Part shown: positions 29,511-43,745 of the stretch, in pieces | Numbering within the stretch: position 1 is the first letter of the stretch | Layout of the letters: every line of letters starts with the position of its first letter | The notes under the pieces: model-generated | What the model was told of the DNA's origin: nothing | The model's input: only the letters and a program-made list of their open reading frames with translations | The model's database searches: none | Assembly: GCF_003600645.1 (NCBI RefSeq) | Contig: NZ_CP032482.1 | Location: 3,286,001-3,350,000, forward strand | Source of the DNA: Yersinia rochesterensis | GTDB lineage: Bacteria; Pseudomonadota; Gammaproteobacteria; Enterobacterales; Enterobacteriaceae | Direction of reading: 5' to 3' | Length of the DNA stretch: 64,000 nucleotides | Position numbers and translations under genes: made by a program

Positions 29511-30866
29511 ATGTTGTCAAAATTCAAACGTAGCAAACATCAACAACACCTTGCACAACTGCCCAAACTCCCCCAGTCAGTTGATGATGTCCAAACGCTT
29601 TATTGCCCCAAGGTTTTCCGCTCTACTCTGCTGGAATTAATAGGCCAGGCGACCAAACGTATCTATCTGGTGGCGCTTTACCTTGAGCAGGATGATGCAG
29701 GCCGTGATGTGATGAGCGCTCTCTATCAGGCCAAACAGCGGCATCCTGAGCTGGAAATTTGTGTATTAGTGGATTGGCATCGCGCCCAACGAGGCCGCAT
29801 CGGGGCCGCCGCTGTTAATACTAATGCAGATTGGTATTGTGAGATGGCAAACAAGCACCCAGATATCTGTGTTCCGGTTTACGGTGTCCCGGTGAATACC
29901 CGCGAAGCCCTTGGTGTGTTGCATCTGAAAGGTTTTATCATTGATGATACCGTAATTTACAGTGGTGCCAGCATCAATGATGTCTATCTCTATCAAAACG
30001 ATAAATATCGTTATGACCGTTATCAATTAATTACGAATCAATCATTAGCCGATATTATGGTTGATTATGTGAAGCAACGAGTTCTGAGTGCAGGTGCCGT
30101 TCAGCGTCTCGATCGCATTGATCGCCCCACTAATCCTGAGATCAAAAACGAAACTCGGCAGTTTCGATCATCACTGCGAGATATCGGTTATCAATTTCCA
30201 GCACAAGCTGGCAATGATGAATTAGCAGTCACTCCGCTGGTTGGGCTAGGTAAAAAAAGCCAACTCAACAAAACTATTCATCATTTAATGGCTTCCGCTG
30301 ATGAACGCCTCACTATTTGTACGCCCTATTTCAACCTGCCCGCATTGTTAGTTCGTAATATCATTTATCTACTGCGCGAAGGTAAACAGGTTGAGATTAT
30401 TGTTGGTGACAAAACAGCGAACGACTTTTATATTCCCGAAGATCAGCCGTTTAAAATCATTGGTGCTTTACCATACCTATATGAAATCAACTTGCGCCGC
30501 TTCCTTAGCCGCTTACAGCGCTTTATAGATAATGGTCAACTGATTGTTCGTTTATGGAAAGATGGCGACAATACTTATCATCTGAAAGGGATGTGGGTAG
30601 ATAATAACTGGCAGTTGATCACGGGGAACAATCTGAATCCACGTGCATGGCGTCTGGATCTGGAAAATGCCATTTTGATCCACGATCCTAAGCATGAGAT
30701 GCATGAGCAGCGTGCAAAAGAGCTGGAATGTATTCGAACTCATACTAAAGTTGTTTCACACTACCTTGAACTTGAGAATATTCAGCAGTATCCGGTCAAG
30801 GTGCGTAAACTGATCCGCCGCTTACGCAGAATTCGTATCGACCGACTCATTAGTCGTATTCTGTAA
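29511..30866 (+). CDS. pssA: PssA, CDP-diacylglycerol-serine O-phosphatidyltransferase
   Basis: Makes phosphatidylserine from CDP-diacylglycerol and serine, the committed step to phosphatidylethanolamine. The 451-residue protein belongs to the phospholipase D superfamily, with two HKD motifs: HLKGFIIDD (about residues 138-146) and HLKGMWVDN (about residues 357-365). It has no membrane helix, as in E. coli, where it associates with ribosomes and membranes. The ATG directly follows a GTG that is also possible. A terminator follows at 30876. Confidence 0.98.
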   Translation: MLSKFKRSKHQQHLAQLPKLPQSVDDVQTLYCPKVFRSTLLELIGQATKRIYLVALYLEQDDAGRDVMSALYQAKQRHPELEICVLVDWHRAQRGRIGAAAVNTNADWYCEMANKHPDICVPVYGVPVNTREALGVLHLKGFIIDDTVIYSGASINDVYLYQNDKYRYDRYQLITNQSLADIMVDYVKQRVLSAGAVQRLDRIDRPTNPEIKNETRQFRSSLRDIGYQFPAQAGNDELAVTPLVGLGKKSQLNKTIHHLMASADERLTICTPYFNLPALLVRNIIYLLREGKQVEIIVGDKTANDFYIPEDQPFKIIGALPYLYEINLRRFLSRLQRFIDNGQLIVRLWKDGDNTYHLKGMWVDNNWQLITGNNLNPRAWRLDLENAILIHDPKHEMHEQRAKELECIRTHTKVVSHYLELENIQQYPVKVRKLIRRLRRIRIDRLISRIL

Positions 30867-30875
30867 AATTCAAAC

Positions 30876-30904
30876 AAAAAACCCGGCTCTATTACCGGGT
30901 TTTC
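30876..30904 (+). terminator. pssA terminator
   Basis: A 9-bp perfect stem AAAACCCGG / CCGGGTTTT with the loop CTCTATTA lies 10 bases past the pssA stop. The T run makes it a Rho-independent terminator; it also has an A run on the other side. Confidence 0.9.
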
Positions 30905-30929
30905 TGTCTCCAGCCAGGGGAGGAACGGC

Positions 30930-31271
30930 ATGTGGTGCCCACCTTATCTTCGCCCTTTAATTATTGCCCCGCTACTTTTCACCAGCTCTGCATGTACCCA
31001 TATGGCCAACGATAGCTGGACGGGAAAAGATAAAGCCCAACATTTTTTTGCCTCTGCAGCACTAGCCGCTGCGGGTACAGCTTATGGTGAACATCAGAAT
31101 TGGTCAGATGCCAAAAGCCGCAATTTCGGTTTACTATTTTCGATAAGTATCGGCGCAGCTAAAGAGCTATATGATAGCCGCCAAGCTGGCACGGGCTGGA
31201 GTTGGAAAGATTTTGCCTGGGATGTCGCTGGCGCAGTCACTGGCTATAGTCTTTATCAGGCAGTTAACTAA
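30930..31271 (+). CDS. yfiM: YfiM, lipoprotein of unknown function
   Basis: Small protein of 113 residues with a lipoprotein signal: a hydrophobic stretch ([16 protein letters not shown]) and a cysteine at about residue 22. The mature part has a conserved hydrophobic region with [20 protein letters not shown] and [10 protein letters not shown]. It matches E. coli YfiM in size and in position after pssA. Its function is unknown. It is the last protein gene before the rRNA operon, which points toward it. Confidence 0.9.
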   Translation: MWCPPYLRPLIIAPLLFTSSACTHMANDSWTGKDKAQHFFASAALAAAGTAYGEHQNWSDAKSRNFGLLFSISIGAAKELYDSRQAGTGWSWKDFAWDVAGAVTGYSLYQAVN

Positions 31272-31350
31272 GATTACCTATAGAACTACTGGCGCTAGTC
31301 TAACCGATCAATATACTCATATTGTATTTTGTTTTAAGTGGATACATAAA

Positions 31351-31390
31351 AAAAGCCCTCTGCGCAGCAGAAGGCTTTTCTCTTTTTCTT
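31351..31390 (+). terminator. Bidirectional terminator between yfiM and the rRNA operon
   Basis: Stem AAAAGCCCTCTGC / GCAGAAGGCTTTT (one mismatch) with a small loop. T-rich tracts follow on both strands: TCTCTTTTTCTTTT on the plus side and an A7 block at 31348-31354, read as Ts, on the minus side. It can stop both yfiM transcripts and read-through from the rRNA operon. Confidence 0.85.
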
Positions 31391-31400
31391 TTCCACATAG

Positions 31401-31431
31401 CAAAAACCCCACGCTTTTGGCATGGGGTCTC
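31401..31431 (-). terminator. rRNA operon terminator
   Basis: On the minus strand ACCCCATGC / GCGTGGGGT forms a 9-bp stem with the loop CAAAA, followed by TTTTTGC. It lies 12 bases past the 3' end of 5S rRNA and is the usual first rrn terminator. Confidence 0.9.
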
Positions 31432-31442
31432 GGCTTTATTTG

Positions 31443-31562
31443 ATGCCTGGCAGTGTCCTACTCTCGCATGGGGAGACCCCACACTACCATCGGCGCTACG
31501 GCGTTTCACTTCTGAGTTCGGCATGGAGTCAGGTGGTTCCACCGCGCTATGGCCGCCAGGCA
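31443..31562 (-). rRNA. rrf: 5S ribosomal RNA
   Basis: The minus strand reads TGCCTGGCGGCCATAGCGCG at its 5' end and closes with CTGCCAGGCAT, a 120-base molecule whose ends pair. The internal sequence (CCCATGCCGAACTCAGAAGT) is the standard enterobacterial 5S. It is last in the operon, 113 bases after 23S. Confidence 0.97.
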
Positions 31563-31675
31563 AATTCTGTTTCAATTAACCCGCTATGCAATATCACACA
31601 GCCAGCCAATCCAATCTCGGAACTTCGCTGAAAATCTTAATTTCTCTCAAATCACCAAAACACCTTCGGTGTTGT

Positions 31676-34582
<2,907 letters not shown>

Positions 34583-34716
34583 TCACAACCCGAAGGTGTC
34601 TTTGCAGACAACTTGCGTTGCGATTATTTGAGAGACTCTAATACAGGTTAATCCTTATCTCAGTACATCTACGGAGAGATAAGTTTCAGCTGTATTGTTT
34701 CAATTTTCAGCTTGTT

Positions 34717-34736
34717 CCAGATTGTTAAAGAGCAAT
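34717..34736 (-). promoter_or_regulatory. Spacer boxA antitermination site before 23S
   Basis: The minus strand reads TTGCTCTTTAACAATCTGG, which contains the boxA core GCTCTTTAACA used by the Nus antitermination complex. It lies between tRNA-Ala and 23S, the usual spacer position. Confidence 0.85.
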
Positions 34737-34790
34737 ATTTCACAACACACTGAGTCTTGCGACCGCAGTACGTTTTGAAATAGTTTTATA

Positions 34791-34866
34791 TGGTGGAGCT
34801 AAGCGGGATCGAACCGCTGACCTCCTGCGTGCAAGGCAGGCGCTCTCCCAGCTGAGCTATAGCCCC
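34791..34866 (-). tRNA. alaT-like: tRNA-Ala (anticodon TGC)
   Basis: 76-base tRNA in the 16S-23S spacer. On the minus strand it starts GGGGCTATAGCTCAGCTGGG, has the anticodon stem-loop CTGCCTTGCACGCAG, the T loop GGTTCGATCC, and ends with encoded CCA. It is the second spacer tRNA in transcription order. Confidence 0.97.
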
Positions 34867-34976
34867 ATATAAAAAGCAAAATACCTTATCGGCATAACTC
34901 ATTCTCAGACAAGGCGCAGTCACGCGACGTTTATTGTTATAAACGAGTGTGTCTGTAACGCAGTATGAGGATGAGT

Positions 34977-35053
<77 letters not shown>

Positions 35054-35155
35054 AACAAGGTACTAAAGCCCGACTAATTTCTCAGCCCGGCCTTATTTGC
35101 TCGTTACTTTCTATCAGACAATCTGTGTGGACACTACGCAATGCGTATCGTTAGG

Positions 35156-36698
<1,543 letters not shown>

Positions 36699-36884
36699 AA
36701 GATTTGTTTGATTTGCTATGAGTTAACATAGCGATGCTCAAAGATTACTTTCTGCAAATATGCATTCGAACCGAAGTTCAAATGTGTACTGCTTTGGTCA
36801 CTCTTCAAGACTTTGATATTTCTTCTGCCTGTCGAAACAGGCTTCGATATCGTCTTGCGAGTGCCCACACAGATTGTCTGATAA

Positions 36885-36903
36885 ATTGTTAAAGAGCGTT
36901 CGT
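36885..36903 (-). promoter_or_regulatory. Leader boxA antitermination site
   Basis: The minus strand reads CGAACGCTCTTTAACAATT, with boxA core GCTCTTTAACA, between promoter P2 and 16S. This leader site loads the Nus factors that protect rRNA transcription from Rho. Confidence 0.85.
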
Positions 36904-36948
36904 TACCCGTTTGCCTTTCGGCGAATCTTACGGTAACGCGGGAGGCAG

Positions 36949-36976
36949 ATAATACGCTTTCCCGCTACAGAGTCAA
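36949..36976 (-). promoter_or_regulatory. rRNA operon promoter P2
   Basis: On the minus strand TTGACT (36971-36976) and TATTAT (36949-36954) are separated by 16 bases, CTGTAGCGGGAAAGCG, nearly identical to E. coli rrn P2. It lies about 105 bases downstream of P1. Confidence 0.9.
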
Positions 36977-37054
36977 CCACTTAATCAGTTAATTTCCTCT
37001 GTTCTCCCCAGCCACTCTGTGAAGTTGCTCACAGCGCCGTGTCGATGGATGCGC

Positions 37055-37082
37055 ATTATAGGGAGCTGCTTCAGAATGGCAA
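37055..37082 (-). promoter_or_regulatory. rRNA operon promoter P1 with UP element
   Basis: On the minus strand TTGCCA (37077-37082) and TATAAT (37055-37060) are spaced by 16 bases, followed by a GCGC discriminator that fits growth-rate and ppGpp control. Just upstream (37083-37125) is an A/T-rich stretch with runs of A and T, like the UP element of E. coli rrn P1. gmhB ends 50 bases upstream. Confidence 0.92.
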
Positions 37083-37131
37083 GGGTTTATATTAAAGTTT
37101 TTTCCGTTTGCTGACTATTTAAACGAAACGA

Positions 37132-37698
37132 CTATTTGTGACGCATTTTTATCGCTTTTGGCAGGTCAGCCAGGCTATTTAGCACCCAATCTGCCGCTGC
37201 TTCACCTTCTGCAGTCACAGGCTTACCGGTGCGGACTAACACTTTAGTACCGATATTTGCCGCTAGTGCTGCCTGCATATCTTCAATTTTGTCGCCAACC
37301 ATATAAGAAGAAGCCATATCGATGTTCAATTCACTTTGTGCTTGCAGTAACATGCCTGGCAATGGCTTACGGCATTCACATGTTTCGCGAAACTCCGCTA
37401 CACTGCCATCGGGATGATGTGGGCAGAAATAGATACCATCTAAATCAACACCACGATCAGCAAGAGACCAATCCATCCACTCGGTGAGGCTCAAAAATTG
37501 CTCTTCGGTAAAAATACCGCGCGCAATCCCTGATTGGTTGGTAACCAAAACCAGAGCAAAACCCATTTCTTTCAATTCACGGCAAGCATCAATAACACCA
37601 TCGATAAACTGAAAATTATCAATTTCGTGGACATAACCATGATCAACATTAATTGTTCCATCACGATCTAAAAATATTGCGGGGACGGGCTGAGTCAC
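37132..37698 (-). CDS. gmhB: GmhB, D-glycero-beta-D-manno-heptose-1,7-bisphosphate 7-phosphatase
   Basis: Phosphatase of ADP-heptose synthesis for the lipopolysaccharide core. The 188-residue HAD protein has [11 protein letters not shown] (residues 9-19, nucleophile), [10 protein letters not shown] (motif II) and [12 protein letters not shown] (motif IV). The zinc-binding cysteines and histidines are in FCPHHPDG and CECRKP (about residues 91-112). It is read in the same direction as, and just upstream of, the 16S gene, and is divergent from metN. Confidence 0.97.
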   Translation of the reverse strand: MTQPVPAIFLDRDGTINVDHGYVHEIDNFQFIDGVIDACRELKEMGFALVLVTNQSGIARGIFTEEQFLSLTEWMDWSLADRGVDLDGIYFCPHHPDGSVAEFRETCECRKPLPGMLLQAQSELNIDMASSYMVGDKIEDMQAALAANIGTKVLVRTGKPVTAEGEAAADWVLNSLADLPKAIKMRHK

Positions 37699-37789
37699 TT
37701 ATCTGCTCCTGAGGGCTGTAAACTTGGTTAGTATCGCATGTTTTCTTACCGATTGAGAATGGCAGAGAATCAGTGTTGCCAGTTGACTT

Positions 37790-37813
37790 AGCCGTCTAGA
37801 CGCCTTAACATCC
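37790..37813. promoter_or_regulatory. MetJ operator for metNIQ
   Basis: Adjacent octamers AGCCGTCT (7 of 8), AGACGCCT (7 of 8) and TAACATCC (4 of 8) match the MetJ box AGACGTCT. The array is 73-96 bases upstream of metN, in the gmhB/metN divergent gap. It predicts repression of methionine uptake when S-adenosylmethionine is abundant, as is known in E. coli. Confidence 0.88.
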
Positions 37814-37885
37814 AATCTATACTTTGGGTTCTGCCAAAGTTTACTTTTTATCTAGCCACGGAAATGACGATAAAATAAGAATAAT

Positions 37886-38917
37886 ATGATTAAACTTTCT
37901 CATATCAGCAAAGTATTCCAGCAGGGTTCGCGCACCATTACCGCGCTTTCAGACGTGAGTTTGCACGTCCCAGCTGGGCAAATTTATGGCGTTATTGGTG
38001 CCTCAGGTGCCGGTAAAAGTACCTTGATCCGATGCGCCAATATGTTAGAACGCCCCACCAGCGGACAAGTACTGGTTGATGGGCAAGATCTGACAACGTT
38101 ATCTGAAGGCCAACTGACTCGCGCTCGTCGTCAGATTGGCATGATTTTCCAGCATTTCAATTTGCTCTCCTCGCGCACAGTGTATGGCAATATCGCGTTG
38201 CCACTTGAACTGGACAACACATCACGTGCAGATATAAAGAAGAGAGTCACTGAGCTGCTGGATTTAGTCGGGCTTGCCGATAAACAAGATGCTTACCCTG
38301 CAAATCTGTCCGGTGGGCAAAAACAACGCGTTGCTATCGCCCGCGCTTTGGCCAGTAATCCTAAGGTTCTGCTGTGTGACGAAGCCACCAGTGCGCTGGA
38401 TCCTGCAACCACCCGTTCAATTCTGGAATTGCTAAAAGATATTAATCGCCGTTTGGGTCTGACCATCTTGCTTATTACCCATGAAATGGATGTGGTGAAA
38501 CGCATTTGTGATCAAGTTGCGGTTATCAGTGATGGCAAATTGATTGAGAAAGACAGTGTCAGTGAAGTGTTTTCTCATCCAAAAACACCACTGGCGCAAC
38601 AATTTATTCAATCAACCCTACATTTGGATATTCCAGAAGATTACGCACTGCGTATGACCCAAGAGCCAACCACAGACCGAGTCCCGCTGCTTAAACTGGA
38701 GTTCACCGGTAAGTCTGTTGATGCGCCGTTGATTTCACAGGCTGTTCGTCGCTTTAATATTGATATTGGTATCCTTAGCTCGCAAATGGACTATGCCGGC
38801 GGTGTTAAATTTGGTGTCATGCTGGCTGAGCTGCATGGCGACAATCATGATGGCCTCGCAGCTATCAAATTCTTGCAAGATCATCATGTAAAAGTAGAGG
38901 TTCTGGGTTATGTCTGA
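37886..38917 (+). CDS. metN: MetN, ATPase of the D/L-methionine ABC importer
   Basis: Nucleotide-binding subunit (343 residues) that powers methionine import at the inner membrane. It shows Walker [10 protein letters not shown] (about residues 38-46), Q loop FQHFNLL, signature [15 protein letters not shown] (about residues 140-154) and Walker [14 protein letters not shown]. The C-terminal 90 residues form the ACT-like domain that in E. coli binds methionine and inhibits transport. It overlaps metI by 8 bases. Confidence 0.98.
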   Translation: MIKLSHISKVFQQGSRTITALSDVSLHVPAGQIYGVIGASGAGKSTLIRCANMLERPTSGQVLVDGQDLTTLSEGQLTRARRQIGMIFQHFNLLSSRTVYGNIALPLELDNTSRADIKKRVTELLDLVGLADKQDAYPANLSGGQKQRVAIARALASNPKVLLCDEATSALDPATTRSILELLKDINRRLGLTILLITHEMDVVKRICDQVAVISDGKLIEKDSVSEVFSHPKTPLAQQFIQSTLHLDIPEDYALRMTQEPTTDRVPLLKLEFTGKSVDAPLISQAVRRFNIDIGILSSQMDYAGGVKFGVMLAELHGDNHDGLAAIKFLQDHHVKVEVLGYV

Positions 38918-39563
38918 GGCAATGATGTGGTTAATGGGCCGAGGCGTCTGGGAAACTCTAATGATGACGTTTGTCTCTGGCTTCTTTGGTTTTGTGTTGG
39001 GGCTGCCTGTCGGGGTTCTATTGTATGTCACTCGCCCAGGGCAAATTATTGCGAACAATAAGATTTATCGCACCTTGTCTGGGGTAGTGAATATCTTCCG
39101 CTCCATACCTTTTATTATCTTATTGGTATGGATGATTCCATTCACTCGGATGATCGTCGGCACCTCTATTGGTTTACAGGCGGCAATAGTCCCGTTAACG
39201 GTAGGTGCCGCTCCGTTTATTGCTCGCATGGTGGAAAATGCTCTTTTGGAAATTCCATCAGGATTGGTTGAAGCAGCCCGTGCTATGGGTGCTACACCCA
39301 TGCAAATCATCAAAAAAGTGTTGTTACCCGAAGCGCTACCAGGTTTGGTAAATGCAGCCACAATTACTTTAATTACCTTAGTGGGTTATTCCGCTATGGG
39401 GGGCGCAGTCGGTGCCGGTGGTTTAGGTCAAATCGGCTATCAGTATGGTTACATTGGTTATAATGCCACGGTAATGAATACAGTGTTGGTGCTATTAGTT
39501 ATTTTGGTTTATCTGATTCAGTTAAGTGGCGATCGGATCGTAAAAGCCGTTACCCACAAGTAG
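38910..39563 (+). CDS. metI: MetI, permease of the methionine ABC importer
   Basis: Membrane subunit of 217 residues with about five helices. The conserved EAA loop that contacts the ATPase is [22 protein letters not shown] (about residues 116-137, partly quoted). The start overlaps metN by 8 bases. A 193-base gap containing a dispersed repeat separates it from metQ, an unusual break inside this operon. Confidence 0.97.
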   Translation: MSEAMMWLMGRGVWETLMMTFVSGFFGFVLGLPVGVLLYVTRPGQIIANNKIYRTLSGVVNIFRSIPFIILLVWMIPFTRMIVGTSIGLQAAIVPLTVGAAPFIARMVENALLEIPSGLVEAARAMGATPMQIIKKVLLPEALPGLVNAATITLITLVGYSAMGGAVGAGGLGQIGYQYGYIGYNATVMNTVLVLLVILVYLIQLSGDRIVKAVTHK

Positions 39564-39576
39564 TTATTGATACATA

Positions 39577-39704
39577 TATTACCCAAAGGACTTGGATCTA
39601 CAGGTAGGCAGCAAGCGAATGAATCCTGATGAGCTTATCAAGTAAGTGATTCAGGTGAGTGAACGTAGCGAACAACCCTGTAGCCCAAAGTACGAAGGGT
39701 ATAG
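39577..39704. repeat. Yersinia dispersed palindromic repeat (copy 4), between metI and metQ
   Basis: About 128 bases with inverted ends: left TATTACCCAAAGGACTTGG then ATCTACAGG, right CCTGTAGCCCAAAGTACG then AAGGGTATAG. An internal dyad, GAATCCTGATGAGC against GTAAGTGATTCAGG, strengthens the hairpin. In the metNIQ message it would fold between the membrane and binding-protein genes. Confidence 0.8.
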
Positions 39705-39756
39705 CGACGGCCTCACACAGCGGCGCATCTTAACAAGTGTTTATAGAGGAAAGGAT

Positions 39757-40572
39757 ATGTCTTTAAAATTCAAATCTATTGCGGCAGTTAGTGCATTAAT
39801 CGGTACTCTGGCACTGGTGGGTTGCGGCCCAGCGGAAAAAGATCCAAACCATATTAAAGTCGGTGTAATTGTGGGTGCTGAACAGCAAGTTGCTGAAGTT
39901 GCACAAAAAGTAGCAAAAGACAAATATGGCCTGGATGTTGAATTGGTCACCTTCAATGATTATGTATTACCGAATGAAGCACTGAGCAAAGGCGATATTG
40001 ACCTGAATGCTTTCCAGCATAAACCTTATCTGGATCAGCAAATCAAAGATCGTGGCTACAAACTGGTTTCTGTTGGTAACTCATTCGTTTACCCGATTGC
40101 TGGTTACTCTAAAAAAATCAAATCATTGGAAGAACTACAACCTGGCTCTCAGGTAGCATTGCCAAATGACCCGACTAACCTGGGCCGCTCACTGTTGCTG
40201 CTGCAAAAAGTCGGTCTGATTAAACTGAAAGACGGCGTTGGTCTGCTGCCAACAGTGCTGGATGTGGTTGAGAACCCTAAAAACCTGAAATTGATTGAAC
40301 TGGAAGCGCCTCAGTTGCCACGTTCTTTGGATGACCAACAGATCGCATTGGCAATCATCAACACCACTTATGCTAGCCAAATTGGCCTGACACCGGCTAA
40401 AGATGGCCTGTTTGTCGAAGATAAAGACTCACCTTACGTTAACCTGATCGTGGCCCGTGAAGACAACAAAGATGCGGAAAACGTGAAGAAATTCGTTCAA
40501 GCTTATCAATCTGACGAAGTTTACGACGCAGCAAACAAAGCATTCAATGGTGGTGCAGTTAAAGGCTGGTAA
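39757..40572 (+). CDS. metQ: MetQ, methionine-binding lipoprotein
   Basis: Periplasmic substrate-binding lipoprotein of the methionine importer, 271 residues. The start MSLKFKSIAAVSALIGTLAL is preceded by AGAGGAAAGG; the open frame extends upstream only through repeat sequence. The lipobox is LVGC, with lipidated cysteine at residue 23. The mature protein (GVIVGAEQQVAEVAQ..., NAFQHKPYLDQQ, LPNDPTNLGRSLLLL) is a standard NlpA/MetQ fold. It is followed by a terminator. Confidence 0.98.
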   Translation: MSLKFKSIAAVSALIGTLALVGCGPAEKDPNHIKVGVIVGAEQQVAEVAQKVAKDKYGLDVELVTFNDYVLPNEALSKGDIDLNAFQHKPYLDQQIKDRGYKLVSVGNSFVYPIAGYSKKIKSLEELQPGSQVALPNDPTNLGRSLLLLQKVGLIKLKDGVGLLPTVLDVVENPKNLKLIELEAPQLPRSLDDQQIALAIINTTYASQIGLTPAKDGLFVEDKDSPYVNLIVAREDNKDAENVKKFVQAYQSDEVYDAANKAFNGGAVKGW

Positions 40573-40650
40573 TAGTCAGTTAGCTATTTTGCTGAATACT
40601 GAATTTGCTGAATATAGGTTTCCTAAATTCACTGTTTGCTAAATATATTG

Positions 40651-40680
40651 CAAGACGGGCTATAGCCCGTCTTGTTATTT
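40651..40680 (+). terminator. metNIQ terminator
   Basis: Perfect 10-bp stem CAAGACGGGC / GCCCGTCTTG with the loop TATA, followed by TTATTT, 78 bases after metQ. Confidence 0.9.
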
Positions 40681-40734
40681 GCATAATAGATTGCTTCAAT
40701 AGCGCCTCTTAAATAAAAAGGCTGAGGAATTTCT

Positions 40735-41142
40735 ATGCGTGCGTTACCTCTGTGTCTGTTAGCTCTCTCGCTAACTGGGTGTTCCGTGCTTCAATCAAAG
40801 CCATCCACCACAGAAAATCCGGTTAAGCAACCGTCTCCGGTTATCAAATCCAGCCCTACCGTTGCCCCTCGTCCGGCTCCGGTAAAACTGTATAAAAGTG
40901 CAGAAGAGCTTGTTGGTAAGCCTTTTCGCGATTTAGGCGAAGTGTCCGGTGAATCTTGCCAATCCACCGTTCAGGACTCCCCACCGAGTATTGCAACCGC
41001 TCGTAAGAGAATGCAGACTCGAGCATCCTATATGAAAGCCAATGCAGTCTTACTGCATCAATGTGAAATACAAAGTGGTGTCCCCGGCTGTTATCAACAA
41101 GCCGTGTGTCAAGGCTCTGCACTGAATGTTTCATCAAAATGA
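40735..41142 (+). CDS. rcsF: RcsF, outer-membrane lipoprotein sensor of the Rcs system
   Basis: Stress sensor that signals envelope damage to the Rcs phosphorelay through IgaA. It is a 135-residue lipoprotein, with signal MRALPLCLLALSLTGC and lipidated Cys16. A proline-rich linker (about residues 28-50) leads to a C-terminal domain with four cysteines (GESCQST, HQCEIQ, GCYQQAVC), which form nested disulfides in E. coli. Its stop overlaps the trmO start by 4 bases. Confidence 0.96.
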   Translation: MRALPLCLLALSLTGCSVLQSKPSTTENPVKQPSPVIKSSPTVAPRPAPVKLYKSAEELVGKPFRDLGEVSGESCQSTVQDSPPSIATARKRMQTRASYMKANAVLLHQCEIQSGVPGCYQQAVCQGSALNVSSK

Positions 41143-41846
41143 GTGTTTTCTCCTTTAATCAGATTGGCGTCATCCGCTCACCCTATAAAGAAAAGTTTGC
41201 CGTGCCGCGCCAACCGGGTCTGATTGAAGATGGTGGTGGCGAATTGCACCTATTAGCTCCCTATAACCAAGCGGAAGCTGTGCGAGGTTTGGCTGATTTT
41301 AGCCATTTATGGGTGATGTTCGTTTTCCATCAAACCATGGATGGTGGTTGGCGGCCTACGGTTCGCCCTCCGCGCCTAGGTGGTAATACTCGAATGGGGG
41401 TATTTGCCACCCGCTCCACCTTTCGGCCTAACCCGATTGGCATGTCCCTCATAGAGTTGAAAGGGGTGCATTGCCAAGGAGGACAAGTCATTTTGACGCT
41501 AGGCAGTCTGGATCTCGTTGATGGCACGCCAGTGATTGATATCAAACCTTATTTGCCTTTTGCGGAGAGCCAACCCCAGGCGCGCGCGGGTTTTGCTCAA
41601 ACAGCACCCGATGCAGACATGCCGGTGAGTTTTTCTCCTACCGCCGAACAACAGTTAATACAGCAACAACAACGTTATCCACATTTGCGGCGTTTTATCA
41701 CTCAGGTTTTAGCGCAAGACCCGCGCCCAGCCTACCGAAAAAGTGATAATGAAAGCCGAGAATATGCGGTTCTACTACTAGAATTTAACGTGCGCTGGCG
41801 GGTTATTGCCGGCCAAACGGAAGTGTTATCACTCGACCCATACTAA
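41139..41846 (+). CDS. trmO: TrmO (YaeB/TsaA), tRNA m6t6A37 methyltransferase
   Basis: Methylates t6A37 of threonine tRNAs using S-adenosylmethionine. The start MSVFSFNQIGVIRSPYKEKF gives 235 residues; the ATG overlaps the rcsF stop (ATGA). The N-terminal beta-barrel (VirR/TsaA domain) has FSHLWVMFVFH, RMGVFATRSTFRPNPIGMS and LVDGTPVIDIKPY, all strongly conserved. The pairing with rcsF and proS is the E. coli arrangement. Confidence 0.95.
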   Translation: MSVFSFNQIGVIRSPYKEKFAVPRQPGLIEDGGGELHLLAPYNQAEAVRGLADFSHLWVMFVFHQTMDGGWRPTVRPPRLGGNTRMGVFATRSTFRPNPIGMSLIELKGVHCQGGQVILTLGSLDLVDGTPVIDIKPYLPFAESQPQARAGFAQTAPDADMPVSFSPTAEQQLIQQQQRYPHLRRFITQVLAQDPRPAYRKSDNESREYAVLLLEFNVRWRVIAGQTEVLSLDPY

Positions 41847-41953
41847 ATTTCACCCAGCTCTCTTTTGACAACCCGCACTCGCTGGTAAACTAAATTACTT
41901 TTTACTTTTTTGGCTGCCTCTATTTGTTGCAGTGCCAATGGAACCAAAACATC

Positions 41954-43672
41954 ATGCGTACTAGCCAATATTTGCTCTCCACTCTGAAGGAGACACCTGC
42001 TGATGCTGAAGTGATCAGCCACCAGTTGATGCTCCGCGCCGGGATGATCCGTAAACTGGCCTCAGGTCTTTATACCTGGTTGCCGACCGGAGTCCGGGTG
42101 TTGAAGAAAGTCGAAAACATCGTGCGTGAAGAAATGAATAACGCCGGTGCAATCGAAGTTTCAATGCCTGTCGTGCAACCGGCTGATTTATGGCAAGAGA
42201 GTGGCCGTTGGGAACAATATGGCCCTGAACTGTTACGTTTTGTTGACCGCGGCGAGCGCCCTTTTGTACTCGGCCCAACTCATGAAGAAGTCATTACTGA
42301 CTTGATTCGTGGCGAGATCAACTCTTACAAGCAGTTGCCACTGAATTTCTTCCAAATTCAAACCAAGTTCCGTGATGAAGTTCGCCCACGTTTTGGCGTG
42401 ATGCGCGCCCGTGAGTTCCTGATGAAAGACGCTTACTCTTTCCATACCACTCAGGAATCATTGCAGGAAACTTATGACGCAATGTATGCCGCATACAGTA
42501 AAATTTTCAGCCGTATGGATCTGAATTTCCGTGCGGTACTGGCAGATACTGGCTCCATCGGTGGCAGTGCATCCCACGAGTTCCAAGTGCTGGCAGACAG
42601 TGGTGAAGACGATATCGTGTTCTCAACCGGTTCTGATTATGCTGCTAACATTGAATTCGCTGAAGCGCTGGCACCGGCTCAACCACGAGCAGCTGCGGCA
42701 GAAGAACTGCGTATCATTGATACTCCGAATGCAAAAACCATCGCTGAATTAGTCGAGCAGTTCACACTGCCGATTGAAAAAACCGTGAAAACCTTAATAG
42801 TTCATGCTCATGAAGAGAGTGGCCATAAGCTGGTTGCCCTGCTGGTTCGTGGTGATCACGAACTAAATGAGATTAAAGCTGAAAAATTGCCGCAAGTTGC
42901 CAAGCCATTAACTTTCGCGACAGAAGAAGAAATTCGTGCAGTTATTGGTGCTGGCCCAGGTTCATTAGGCCCGGTTAATCTACCAATGCCTGTTGTCGCT
43001 GATCGCAGTGTCGCGGTGATGAGTGATTTTGGCGCAGGCGCGAATATCGATGGCAAACATTACTTTGGCATTAACTGGGAGCGTGATTTGCCGCTGCCAC
43101 ACATTGCAGGCTTGCGCAATGTGGTTGAAGGCGATATTAGCCCAGATGGTCAAGGCACTTTGCTTATCAAACGCGGCATTGAAGTGGGTCATATCTTCCA
43201 GTTAGGGACGAAATACTCAGAAGCCATGAAAGCCACAGTTCAAGGTGAAGATGGCCGCAACCAAGTGATGACCATGGGCTGTTACGGTATTGGGGTTTCC
43301 CGTGTGGTTGCTGCTGCCATTGAACAGAATCATGATGACCGCGGTATTATTTGGCCGGATGCTATTGCACCATTCCAGGTGGCTATTTTGCCAATGAATA
43401 TGCATAAATCTTTCCGCGTCAAAGAACTGGCAGAAGAGTTATATACGACCCTGCGCTCTCATGGCATTGACGTTATTCTCGACGATCGTAAAGAGCGCCC
43501 TGGCGTGATGTTTGCTGATATGGAATTAATTGGCGTGCCACACAATATCGTTATTGGTGACCGCAATCTCGACAGCGAAGAAGTGGAATATAAAAATCGC
43601 CGTGCTGGTGAAAAGCAAATGATTAAAACCAGTGAAATCATTGATTTCTTGCTGAGCCAAATCAAACGCTAA
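41954..43672 (+). CDS. proS: ProS, prolyl-tRNA synthetase
   Basis: Charges tRNA-Pro with proline in the cytoplasm. The start [20 protein letters not shown] gives 572 residues, the E. coli length. It is the bacterial-type class II enzyme: motif 2 region [21 protein letters not shown] (partly quoted), PTHEEVIT near residue 108, an inserted editing domain at about residues 220-400, motif 3 [13 protein letters not shown] (about residues 443-455), and the C-terminal anticodon-binding domain. A terminator follows. Confidence 0.98.
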   Translation: MRTSQYLLSTLKETPADAEVISHQLMLRAGMIRKLASGLYTWLPTGVRVLKKVENIVREEMNNAGAIEVSMPVVQPADLWQESGRWEQYGPELLRFVDRGERPFVLGPTHEEVITDLIRGEINSYKQLPLNFFQIQTKFRDEVRPRFGVMRAREFLMKDAYSFHTTQESLQETYDAMYAAYSKIFSRMDLNFRAVLADTGSIGGSASHEFQVLADSGEDDIVFSTGSDYAANIEFAEALAPAQPRAAAAEELRIIDTPNAKTIAELVEQFTLPIEKTVKTLIVHAHEESGHKLVALLVRGDHELNEIKAEKLPQVAKPLTFATEEEIRAVIGAGPGSLGPVNLPMPVVADRSVAVMSDFGAGANIDGKHYFGINWERDLPLPHIAGLRNVVEGDISPDGQGTLLIKRGIEVGHIFQLGTKYSEAMKATVQGEDGRNQVMTMGCYGIGVSRVVAAAIEQNHDDRGIIWPDAIAPFQVAILPMNMHKSFRVKELAEELYTTLRSHGIDVILDDRKERPGVMFADMELIGVPHNIVIGDRNLDSEEVEYKNRRAGEKQMIKTSEIIDFLLSQIKR

Positions 43673-43687
43673 TTAGCTCTAAATAGA

Positions 43688-43727
43688 AAGCCGCCAGAAT
43701 GTGAATAACAGCTGGCGGTTTTTTTAT
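43688..43727 (+). terminator. proS terminator
   Basis: Stem AAAGCCGCCAG / CTGGCGGTTTTTTT with a 14-base loop, 18 bases past proS. The end of convergent nlpE is close by, and the A run on the left suggests it also works for nlpE. Confidence 0.88.
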
Positions 43728-43745
43728 TGCAGCAAAAGTCAGATT

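Noticed and set aside
37699..37885. SAM riboswitch upstream of metN
   Set aside because: No riboswitch-like stem set is visible; clear MetJ boxes explain regulation.
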